Assembly (NCBI RefSeq): GCF_022539315.1
Contig: NC_066315.1
Span: 23,597,649-23,661,648, forward strand
Length of the DNA stretch: 64,000 nucleotides
Reading direction: 5' to 3'
From: Serinus canaria
Lineage: Eukaryota > Chordata > Aves > Passeriformes > Fringillidae
Below are positions 52,701-64,000 of the stretch, one piece after another. The position numbers were made by a program, and so were the translations under genes. The notes under the pieces are model-generated. The model ran no database searches. It had not been told where the DNA came from and saw only the letters and a list, made by a program, of their open reading frames with translations. Every line of letters begins with the position of its first letter. Position 1 is the stretch's first letter.

Positions 52701-54124
52701 CTTGAAATTACATTTGGGATACAAAACCCTCCTGAAACACTCTTCTTTCTAAAAAAAAAAAAGTGAAAAGAGATTTGTAAATACACACAAAGAAAATAAG
52801 AAAAAGCTGAGCTTTCCATATACAGATGCAATGTATGCATAGGTGTATGCATTCATATATACTTAAATATACCACAGATCACTAGAAATTAGTTGAGTCT
52901 TGATATAAACATCACCAGGACAAAGACATGCAATTTCCAGCCAGAAGCAAGAACTGAAGAAAAAGGCCAAAAACAGTAAGCGGGGTCTTCAGGCTGTCTG
53001 AATCTCATATTTAAGTGGCTTTATGAGCTTAAAGAACAATAAAATGCTGGCACAAGCCACTGAAGTTCTGAAGCTCTTTGTATGCATCTGTAGTTATCAA
53101 ATTCTTCTTCTTACTCTGAAAGCATCTACAGGTCTTTCGTGTAGATGGTCACACACCAGAAACACCTGCGCTGCAGAAACAAGCAGCTATGTTTGAGCTA
53201 AAGCACTACTGTGAGTGATGCACTCTTGGTAGACAGATATTATGGGTAAATGGATGTTTTCAACTGAAGTCCATATGGAGCCCTACCTGGTGAAGCTGTA
53301 ACCAGGAGTGGTGGTAGAAGCAATATATGTTTGCATCTACATTAACATCTTGTGCAAATGTTATTAGGGTAATCTCAAAGTGGAAACTCAGCCAAAGGGG
53401 ATTTATCAGGTACCTCCTACACCCATGCACATTCTTTGACCACTAGGCTAGGGGTTTTTTGGGTGACAGCTCTTTCCTTGCCTTTGCTGAAGCCAAATCA
53501 CTATTCTGCCAGGAGTATATGAGTCATGGGGCAAGACTGTGTCTGAAAGCAGATGAATGCTTAAGAACAATCAGCTGAAAGGGGCAAGGAGCCGAGTTTC
53601 TGGATACCGCTCTGGAATGTGTATGCATTTCACATTAGACCATCACTGGATAAAAATAAAAGCAGGCATTAATTACATTAACCAGGCTGGATTTTACTTT
53701 GTATCTAGACAGCCTGTATTCCACCTCTCTGCTTCTAATGGATGGAACTCACAAAAATTCTAGAAGACAGCACTCTGCTTTCATCTGTGGAGAAATAAGC
53801 AACATCTCCTCCCTTGGTATTTGATACACTACTCAATAGTCAAAACTAGGGTTCACAGCACTAAGTGAAGCCCAAGATTTTGAAAGAAACCAAATGAAAA
53901 TTTCTTCCACTTATAAATGTTATAGGACTTTCTGATATTAACTATCTGAAGATTTAGCAGAAAACCAGAATGTTACAGTTAGTCCAATACTAGACCTTCA
54001 CAGACATAATTTCCCAATTTGAACATTAAAGATTGTATGATTATGTTATTTTCAAGAAGCCACATTCTAAGGAAAATTATTTATAGATAACCTATTGTGT
54101 TAGTTGGATAAACAAGATAGTCTA

Positions 54125-54152
54125 GATAAACAAATTGGATAAACAAATTGGT
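54125..54152. repeat. Short tandem duplication
   Basis: Adjacent copies of GATAAACAAATTG, with a further partial copy 5' of them at about 54117. Confidence 0.85.
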
Positions 54153-57100
54153 CTAGATCATTGAAGACTCTACTCCAGAGTGCTGACAGACTTATAAAAA
54201 TATAAAATGTTTTATTTGTGAAAATAATGTTGTAGATCAGACTTCTATAGATAACACTCTCAAAATTGATACAAAGCATCAATTATTTAAGCCAAAGAGA
54301 TATTAGCTTAAGACAATACAAACAAGAATGTTCAAGGTAATGAGTGCTTTCATGTTACAAGTTCTCAAGTCTGAGGGCACTGCATCAAGCTAAAGGACAA
54401 TGAGATAAGAGCAATATTGCTAGTTACTAACAAATGGCAGATAAAAGACCTCTTCTGGATTCTGATTAAGTGACAGCATTCTACACATTCCTCTGAGTTG
54501 AGAAAGTTTGCCTGAGAACAGCAGCTATGTTACATGTGAAGCACCACTAAACAAGCGTATCTCTATGTTTTCAAATTCCAGCGTGAGTAATGGCTCTTTC
54601 TCCCATCCCTGTAACTTGAACAGAAGCTCCCTCTCTCCTTCTGGACACGCAGGAATAACTTGCCGTGCTTCAGTTTCCATTAAGACATATAAATGTATAT
54701 GCTGCAAATAAAGAGAAGTTCTGTAGGACTCCATGGCTGCGAGCCAATGTTTACAATCCCCTGGGTGGGAAATGACGGGTGAAAGGCTCTCCATGGCAGG
54801 CTGTAGGAGTTTTTGCTGTTGCCGACAATGACCTTCTGCCTCTATTTTCAAAGTAGCTCCCCTGTTAACTCCTTGAACACTGTGTGCAGAGAGGCCTTAG
54901 AGAGGAAACACTTTCCCTGAGAGTCCAAATCCATTTTGAGGCATCTGTTTGACAGACTCCAATTTCAGCAGTGGTTAAGGGAATGTGGACTAATGTGTGT
55001 ACTCTCTTATCTGCTGTTGCAGTGTGGCATTGAGATGCAATTTTAGTAGTCCAGAACTGGGCTTAGCTGTGTTCTGCATGATACAAAGTGAATGTTCTCA
55101 GCTTCAGAGAAAGTACATCAATTTGCAGGCATAGGGCTTTCCCTAACACTGAGCATAATGAGTCTCCAGGACAGAAGCCAATTTATAGAGATATGTTTTA
55201 ATTGTATCTGGCCAGTCAGTAGCAATGTTGTTTGCTGGTAGTGGCAATACCTTCTCTTGGGGTCTCCTTGAAAGAGGAATGATGCTAAAAAATTGAAGAC
55301 AGACTGAACCACAGATTGCCATTGTGCAGTGAAGCGAAGATACACAACAGAACACTCACTGTGGAAAGGAGGTGTACTGCCTTAAAAGGTTTGCCCCTCT
55401 CCTGCCTGTCAATGTAAAATACAATATTTAGGAGATCTCTTCTTGTGTCACATCCCTTTTGCTGCTCTGTAAATCACTCATGGCTCCTAACAGCTCAGGA
55501 AGAGTCCTTACAAAAAAGATAAAAATGGACTTACAAAAAAGGCCTTCTAAAATACTTATTGCAATATATATCCATCTTTGAAAATAAGAGAATAAATCAA
55601 ATGGAAACTAATATGCAAGCACTAGTGTAGATGCTATAATGGTCTCAGAGACGGAGTCAAGTGCTCTTGTGAAAACATCAACCTTACAATGAGTTAACTT
55701 TGGAATATGCTTTCCCATCTTCGGCACTTGTCTAAGCCTTTTCCCCACAAAGATCCATGCTTAGAAACAACCACTGCATGTGAAAAATTCTCTACATATT
55801 CCCTGAAAGGGAGTAAGAGTGCTTGCCATCTCCAGAAGACAAAGAGACAGCAACATCCATCCCTTCCTGGAACTTTTAGAGGAAGTCCTGTAAATAACAT
55901 CCTCATGTGGTCAGGAAATACTTGTGTAACATCCATGTGTGGCCCCATAGATGCTGAGGAGGAGAGAAGAGAGAAGCCAGAGCTTCTGCAGAGACACCAA
56001 GCCCAAGCATCAGCAGGTCTGAGACTGACACAGGTCAGCCCTGCTGCATTGTCTAAGGTTCTGAACTTAAAGAGGAACAGACAAGCCAGTAGGACCTCGG
56101 CTGTTCTTCAGAGGCAAAAGATATTTTGCATGAGAAGGGTAATGTTGTTAGGCTGTGTCAAAAACCACAACTGGACATCTCATAAAAAGCTTTAAGCTAA
56201 CTCCAAATACGCACGTAATTCCCAGTGATTTCTATCAATGCTTTGGGTGGTTAGAGGAAGACATCTGCAGGCAGTGAAAACACTGATATTTAGAGCTATG
56301 CTTGTTTTTAATTGTTAGTACTTTAGAAAGTAGTCTTAGAAAGAAAAAATCTGAAATACTCTATGTGTTCTAAAGTGTATATAATTGCAGCTAATAAATA
56401 CTATTTTTTTCAAGGAAAATTGCAGCCTGCAAGAAAAGAATTTTTGATAATATCAAACAAAGAACTTATTTAAATTGGAATATTTTTCTTTTCTGTTAAT
56501 ATGAGATTTTATTACTGATATTTAAAATCGTTAATGATCCTGGGATCAGAAACGAAGTGTTTTCAAGAGCTACCAGTATTATTGTTTTTAGAAGGATACA
56601 CTCAGGCTGAATTTAGAGCAAGTTAGTTTTTGTAATATGAAGCTTTTACAAAACATGGGTCTAAATGACCCCTCCTTAAGCTTTTCTATTTACAAAGCAT
56701 CTTAAAACACCAGATAAACTTTGTTTTGTTTTGGGCTACTGCATGAAAATCTGAAAAGGAAACTTCTTTGAAAAGAAGTAGGAACAAGACCAAAATAACT
56801 CATAAGCACAATCCAGGAGAAGGAAAACAGAAGTGAACAGCACAACTAATAAAAAAAAGAATGGATTTTTAGTTAGAGCAAAGGTGTTGTTTGGATCAAT
56901 AAAAGAAGAGGCTTTTAGTACTTCTGAACAACTGAAGTGTTAGTCTAGCATCATGCCTTGAAATCACTTATGTGGAGACTAACAGTACTTCTTAATACAA
57001 GTCTGGGTGTAATCTTCAGGCTGAAAAACAATGTAGAGGACTGGAGATGACCTCTCTGAACCATTCTGCCATTCCCATATGTAGGGGCTGGGATGAACAA

Positions 57101-58456
57101 CAGTTGACTGGGAAATGCTGTACACAAGAATGCTATCTATGAGTTGTATCTCACATGACAGGCACAAGTGTAATTTTAATCAATTACATCCAAAGCAAAT
57201 ACAAAATAGATTACATACCACTCCCATTATAAGTGATCTTAAAGTCAGCTTATTTTTCAAAGTTTGAAAGACTTTCATTGTCCTTGACTGCAGAAGGAAC
57301 CAGTGCACTGATGAGAAATGTAGCCTATTCTAATTAATCTAACTTCCTGTGAAGTTTTAAGTATTTTGTAATGACTAGCAGCTCAGTACATGCAAATATA
57401 TGATTTTTTTTTTTTTAAATGAGGAAAAAAAGGCAAATCTGTAATTTAGAAGGTGATTTTGGTATCGGTACATTTATGTTGCTCAGCATGGGCCTGCTCT
57501 TGAACTCTGCTGACTTAGGGGACTTAAAAAGTCTCATGCCTGCCAGTGATCAGGAGCAAGCTTATCTCTCCCATAGATCTGACCCCTTCTTTTTTTAATC
57601 TACTGCTTCTATACCATTTTGACAGCTTGCTTCCAACTGACATCCCTAACTGTGAATAAATTACATATACAGATTTCACTAGGGACTATATTGTGTGGAG
57701 GGTCTTTAAAGAGAGCAACAATCCGTTTCCACATGTGACAGGATCCAATGGTTGGTTATAAGGGTATGAAGGCATCCATGCATAGGAAACAGCATAATTA
57801 TTAGTAAAAAACAAGTAATTTTGCATCAAGGGCCACTGGTCACTGGAAGACGATCCAAGTACATCTGAAAATGCTGTATAAATATATGACAACTTAAGCT
57901 CATAATAATAACTTATTTCTCATCAATTGAACTGCCATAACTGCCACTGCCTAGTGCAGATGGTCCTCCTCTCCATACAAACGGAGTGCCTTCATATCAA
58001 CTTGTATCTTCTTTGGAGAGGTGGCCTAATGCCTGCAATCTGTTCTTGTTTCTTTTCTCTGCTATGTACTTGTACAGCAAAATGACTTACGACACAGCAT
58101 ACAGTAAATCAGGAATATAAAACTTCCTTAAAAACATGCCAACACCTTAACTGTTTATAAGGACAAACAAAATATAAAAACAGTATCAAACTAGCATGTT
58201 TATGCAGCCTTCTGTTTTTAACCAATTGTTAATGCTATACTGTGGGCTTTTCCCTAAACCAGATAACTGTAAAGTCTGATTTCATTGATGAGTTTAAAAA
58301 GGCAGCATTCACTGCTACTGAGGGTCTCCTTCTTGCAGCTGTTGCTGTGATGGGTTGTATTTAATGAAATTTTCTCTCTCCTCCCTCTGAAAACTTAACA
58401 CCTATGATTTAACATTTAAAACCCAGCTTCTGTTCAAACACCTCAAAACAATAACA

Positions 58457-58468
58457 ATGCATATGCAT
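58457..58468. promoter_or_regulatory. MORE-type Oct/POU dimer palindrome
   Basis: ATGCATATGCAT, an exact copy of the MORE element bound by Oct-family POU homodimers, inside a 16-bp perfect palindrome (58455-58470). A monomeric octamer ATGCAAAT is at 57390-57397. Binding is inferred from the motif only. Confidence 0.45.
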
Positions 58469-61400
58469 TGATGTAGTTTTATTTCTTGTAACAAAATCAT
58501 TAGATTCATGAAGCAACAACTGAACTGCTCCATACACAGTATATAGTTAAAACTGCAGAACTGAAGCCAAAATATGCACAGCTAAAAGGAATGTTACAGG
58601 GGGGCCTCTCTTAGTGAACAAAGCAGGCTCAGTTTGGCTCTTTTTCCCTAGCGCTACCACATCCGCACATCGTTAGTTGGAAAATTCCAGATATATGCTG
58701 TAATTTTTTGTGCTTTTTTTTCCCAGTACACTTGAGGCTTTAGTGTCCAGATGCCATTTTCCCCCCCTTATCTGTCCCTGCTAGTTTGGTTCTTTGCCAG
58801 TTGTGGTCAACAATTAATACAGCAAAAGAAAAATACAGTACACTCCCTGGCAACTGGCAGAGGCTCACAGGAAATACCAAATAAAAACTTTATTATGTAT
58901 TGTTTAACTATTTTGTTTGCCTGTGGGCCACCCTGTTGTTGGTGTAATTTAGAAAAGCAAGCTCCATCTGGATGATCTGTGCGCAGGCTCATTGTTCCCA
59001 GAATCTGTCACGCACAATCACTGCTTCAGCCTGTGGCCCTCTGCAGAAAGAAGCAAAGGCATGGCAGCCCTCCAGCCTGCATTCCTTTTCATTAGACAAC
59101 TTGTGACCAAATGTTAGAATAGAAGAGTAACCTTTTAATATTCATGTAATTAATTTACTTTCCCCTTTAATTATAAACCTTCATGTGAAAAGAAGAAAAT
59201 AAAAAGACTTCCCTTCATGATTCTCCTCCCTCCCCCATCCTTTCTATCTGCTTTCTGGGACATGGAAGGTGCTGGTTTCATTACACATAGGTACCAGTAC
59301 TTCTGTCTATTGGGAAATTTGCATGGCCAGAACATGCTGGCAGGCTTTTAGTTTATGTATTAATTGGTCTGGTGCATGGAATAGATTCTGAATTGTAATA
59401 AAATGGGAGAAATTAAATTCTTTCCTCTGTACGCCCTTGCAGCATCTGCTTCCTTGTCTTAATCAGTGGGGTAATCCATTGAACACAAAGCCATTCTTCT
59501 GTATTTGAAAACACAATAGAATCTAACTGAAGTTCCCTTTCACAGTAAGGTCAGCATATGACTCAAAATACTGTGTCAGCTGGGATTTTGGCTGTGCAAG
59601 GTTAGGTGTATAGGCAGTGCTTTGTCAGTTCTGCTTTGCTGGAAAATGGTGGCATTTTTTATCTTAGGTTAGACCAACGTGGAACTGGGTAACATGATGC
59701 AAAAGTCTGCCCCCTACAATTCAAAAGTGCATTTGATTGCAAGTGCATCTGATGCTTTAAGGTCTCATCACAGGAGTTAATTTCAGCGCACTAAATTCCA
59801 CGTGGGTAGCTCACCTTTTAGTTGCTACAGCCCATTCAATGAATCCAATTGTAGTAGGTTATAATTTGAATAAATGAAGCTAAGGTGGAAACTGCCTGTC
59901 TCCAAGGCAGCATTTAAGTTTTTATTGCCTGATTTTGATTGCAGTTTAAATAGGTGATGAGTACATTAAGGATTCACAGCCACTTGGCATATCAAAGGAT
60001 GGGGGCCCAAACACACTCAAGTATCCTGTATAAGATGCAATGGTTTCTATGGCAACTGAGGAACTGTTACTGAACTTCTTTCATTTTTCTTTTATTAAAT
60101 AGGTATACTGCCATGTTAGGTTTGCAAGTGATCAACATATATGCTAGTGATTTGATTAGGCCATGCATCAACTCATCATAGGAATAGAAAGCAGCACAAG
60201 AGATTTTCTGTTGTGGTCACTTTAGCAAAAAAGTAACGCAACAAGTCAGAATGCTTTAGACAAGGGCAAGACTTAAAAGTGAAAAGTCTTTCACTTAGTA
60301 ATAAAAGACCACTTAATTGGGTTGGAACAATTCTGCCTGTTCAGTACCTTTAGTAAAGAACAAAAAAGATGACATTTTTCATATTAATTGCATATTCAGG
60401 GTATAATATTTCACATACTCACTATGAAAGAATTCCAGTTATGTGTCAAATTAAACTACTTGCATATAAAAAAGTAGCATCTTCTGTCCAGAAGGCAAAG
60501 CAGCAACTGGAAATAAAAGTGAATTCAAACACTCCTTGGCCTAAAGCAACAAGAAATTAAAAAAACCCAACCAAGTATAATGCAACAAAAAAATCCTTGT
60601 CATTGTACTTAGTCTGGCCTAATTTTTCCTGTCAATGCATTGACTGCCTTTTTATACTTCCTCAATTTCTTTTTGCTCTCTTTTTCTCCTAATTCCCTCC
60701 GTGTACTGTACAGACTGCAACAGGTATGCCACAAAATATACAATTTTTGTGGGAAAGAAAGATGTTAGGAACTGTGCTAAGCCAAAATCAAAGAAAGAAG
60801 TAGGATCTTGGATTCAAAGGAAGAGTTAGGATGGACTGTGTGACAGCTAGAACTCTACAATTTTAAAAAGCTGCAGTATACTTATGATGAGTCATTTAAG
60901 ATGCAACAGAGGTCAAGGTCCTCCAGATTCTTCCCCATTTTCACTTCCTGAGCAAATAAGCTTAAATACTAATGTAAAAACTCAGTAATTAAATCCACAT
61001 GGATTTTAATGACATTGCTCAGAGGGTAAAACCTTAAGAATGAAAAGCAATATGCATAACTACACCTGGATGCTTACAAATATCAAAGGAGAGTAATACA
61101 CTCCCAATAAAGAAATCTTTTTTCCTCTGAAGAATAGGAGATAATGTTAAAATCCTTGATTAAAATAATTACATTGACTAACTGAAAAAATCAGTCTATT
61201 AAGTAGGGATTTATCATAATGGAAAAATTTAATGCTTGGCTGTAAATATGTAATATGGTAAAATGTCTTCAAAAAAGAAAACAGATCTTGATTCAAACAG
61301 AAAACCAGATCTTGATGCAAATTTGGAGAGCTTGTAACACAATGATGTTCTGTTCCACGATGACGGAGTTTCAAAGGAATCATCTCTGCTGAGGAGATTA

Positions 61401-61854
61401 TGATGCAAAAGCTTAACTTCAGACAAGTTCTTTCCTACTGTCAGAACAGAAATCCATAGTTTCACCAAATGACCACAGCCTGATAGGACAGTGATGTAAC
61501 CTACCATTCCACTGACCAAATCTGAAATCCCTTACAGTGTAAAAACTGTAAAACCAAACTCTAAAACTAAAAAAAATATACCCCTGTTCTACCTGAAAAC
61601 TGTGGTCGAGGCATGGAGAAACAATTCTGCTGAGCTTCTCACCTGGACCAGGTGCCTATACTGACCCACTAATTCTTGGAAATAGCCAAAGCAGTGTTCA
61701 GAGCAGGATATTTCAGTCCTGAAATGAATGTTCAATCAGGATGAAAGGGCTTCTCCATCTTAGCATTTGCCTCACAGGGAATTATTGACACTGTGCTCAT
61801 ACCTCTGAAAAGGTTTAAAGCCTAAGGGATAGCTAGGGAATCCTCAGAAGAAAA

Positions 61855-62400
61855 TGAGGGTTGTCCTCCTGGGTCTGTGCAGGACACCCCAAGAGTCACA
61901 CCAAGTTCCCTTGTGTGAGAGCATTGTGCAAACCCTTCTTGAACTCTGTCAAGCTTGGTGCTTTGACCACGTCCCTGGGGAGCCTGATCCAGTGCTCAAC
62001 CACCCTCTGGGAAAAAAAACTTTTTGCAATATCCAGCTTAGATCTCTCCTGACTCAGTTTCATGCCATTTCCTTGAGTTCTCTCACTGGTCTCACAAGTG
62101 AGAAGATCTATACCAGAACTTGCCCTGCTGCTTCCCCTCATGAGGATGTTGATGACCCCAGTGAGGTTTCTCTCAGTCTTCTCTCCTCCAGGATGAACAG
62201 ACCAAATGACCTCAGTCACATTTCATAAAACTGCCCCTCCAGACCTTTCACCACCTCTGAGGCTCTCTTTAACAGCTTAAGGTCTTTTTCGTATTGTGCT
62301 GTCCAAAACTGCACACAGGACACAAAGTGAGATCGCACCAGTGCAGAGCAGAGCACCAGAAGAATATCTAATGTGGACATCTTCTCAACGTACAAGGTGA
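61855..62400 (-). mobile_element. CR1 LINE fragment, about 540 bases, largest in the window
   Basis: This is a CR1 copy in minus orientation, the longest one here. Translated on the minus strand it contains the recurrent CR1 read-through text VHPGGEKTERNLTGV and VVEHWIRLPRDVVKAPSLTEFKKGL. The high-coordinate end carries the block about a compound tested for CR1 5' of that (GCGATCTCACTTTGTGTCCTGTGTGC in sense). It lacks a recognisable ATGATTC tail, so it is probably 3'-trimmed or diverged. It lies in the CDK6 upstream intron. Edges are approximate. Confidence 0.82.
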
Positions 62401-63279
62401 AAGCTTCTCTGTCATGATGATTTGACTAGCAACATGGAAAAAGAAAAATAAGACCTGAATACCAACTGTATAAACACCATGACTTACTTCAAAGAAAGCA
62501 GCAAGTGATCAGAGAGCCTATTTCAATGCATGTGAAATACAAAATGTACAGTTCCATCCCTTCACTTTCAGCTGTTCTTCAAGACAAAGTGTAAAACACT
62601 TTCCATTTTTAATTCTATTACCTTGTACTCTAGCCTACTACCACTGCTTTTGAAGCTACTGAAGGCATAGAGGAAAATAAAACCTATTTGATTTTTAATA
62701 TGACTTAGAAAGCCTCAGGCATTTTGTACATTTTTGACTGCCTATGATAAGGGAAGATATTAGCAGCCCTCTTATTAAAAAAATTATGATTAAATAAATC
62801 CCTTGGCATGAAAAATAATAAGAAAAAAATACTAGTGAGTATCCAGCATGAAGGGTGACAGTACACAAAGGTTACTCAATACAAAAAAGAATTAGCATCC
62901 ACTTAACATGAACATTTTTATTTCTAGTCAGTCTAATAGCTTCCGCAGTTCAGTATGAATCTAAGAGCTTTGGAAGGATTTATGCATTTTACTTGCTAAT
63001 AGTGTGAGGGTCAGATTACAGTTGCAGTGTATCAGCTGGAGGAAAAGTAAATTCTACATAAGCACTGCAGTTCCCCTCTCAGACAACCTGGTCTTTGCAC
63101 ACTATGCTGCACATTAATGACATACACAAGAGTAAAAAATAGCTCCTTAATCCTTTCCTGGTGAACCCATTGTCAAGAACCAAATTTCTTTAAAAAGGTG
63201 AGGGCCGGAGCTATCCGACCGATCTGGATTACAGTCAGCACTGAGAAGAGAAGGACACAAGAACATGTACACATAAAGT

Positions 63280-63296
63280 AAAAAAAAAAAAAAAAA
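63280..63296. repeat. A17 homopolymer
   Basis: Seventeen consecutive A with no recognisable retroelement body before it. Confidence 0.9.
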
Positions 63297-64000
63297 TCCA
63301 AGTTGGGGGATGAAAGTATCTATCACTGCTTGTAAATTCTAAGAACAGCTGCAGTTTCTGTTCTTGCTTTTCTGAGTTAATGTCCAAAACTACAGGACAG
63401 GATAATCTGTGCACACATTCAGCTGGGAATGACTTCCATTTTCAGAATCTGATAGTTTGATACTGAAGCAGTGCAGAAGGCAATGTCACATGTGACTATA
63501 CACAGAAAATAGACAGAGCCTCCTCACAGCAGGGTGGGAACTCCACCCCCTCGAGGGCCTCAAAAAATCTCTGCAGGGTAAATATGATGTTGTAAACACA
63601 AAGTAGAGTGACACAGAATTCAGGAAACTCAGGCTAACTTCAGAAGATGTTTACATTGACTATAAAAACTGAAAACAGTCTTTACATTGAAACAGGCTTC
63701 CTTCTTTTCAGGATTAATACAGATTCTTTATTTAAACTTGACAAAACCTAATATATACACATTTTAATTTTTAATCTGAATTTACCTGACGCAAACGTAT
63801 TTTTTTTCTTAAATTCACTCATTTTACGTAAACTGCTTTTTAACCGTTGCATCTATTACTGCTTGCATCAAATTTCATTTCATAGCATGGAAATACAGCT
63901 CTCAATAGTTTTGCTGATAACTGAAGTTATGGATACATTGTCACTTTTATGCAGCAAAATAATTCTCAGCTGGCTACTACAGTTTTAAATGATGCACTCA

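Noticed and set aside
61854..62228. 124-residue plus-strand frame and 107-residue minus-strand frame
   Set aside because: Both derive from the CR1 fragment; the minus one is the usual CR1 3' translation and the plus one its shadow. Neither is a functional gene.

Overview
The window looks like bird nuclear DNA. It is AT-rich and intron-dominated, with almost no open frame above 130 codons. It carries several truncated CR1 LINE fragments, one of which ends in the ATGATTC-type 3' tail typical of avian CR1. The only gene I can support is the 3' half of CDK6 (cyclin-dependent kinase 6) on the minus strand. The species cannot be named from the sequence alone.

Layout, from the left edge (downstream of the gene) to the right edge (inside the gene). 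Positions 1 to 14316 lie downstream of the CDK6 stop codon and probably hold a very long 3' untranslated region. Minus-strand AATAAA hexamers suggest alternative ends, and seed matches occur for several microRNAs known to repress CDK6. Positions 14317-14463, 15927-16062, 19890-19940 and 42708-42817 are four coding exons of 147, 136, 51 and 110 bases. Their splice sites and phases fit exactly. Together they encode 147 residues, corresponding to human residues 180-326, from just after the T-loop threonine to the C-terminus. The introns between them are about 1.5, 3.8 and 22.8 kb. From 42818 to the right edge is the 3' part of the next intron upstream in the transcript. I saw no trace of the preceding exon, which carries the HRDLKPQN and DFG motifs, so it should lie beyond position 64000.

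The remaining content is intronic or 3'-flanking: four CR1 fragments (about 4640, 23685, 37466 and 61855), microsatellites and homopolymer runs, three perfect inverted repeats (18-, 15- and 11-bp stems), a pyrimidine-biased block in the last intron, a GC-rich patch at 45.1-45.6 kb, and a few strong matches to vertebrate regulatory motifs (an Oct-dimer MORE palindrome, a full RFX X-box and a near-CTCF core).

I found no RNA gene, no CRISPR array, no complete transposon and no second protein-coding gene. Nothing here amounts to a new multi-gene system. The best leads are regulatory: the hairpins, the motif matches and the microRNA-site-rich 3' UTR.
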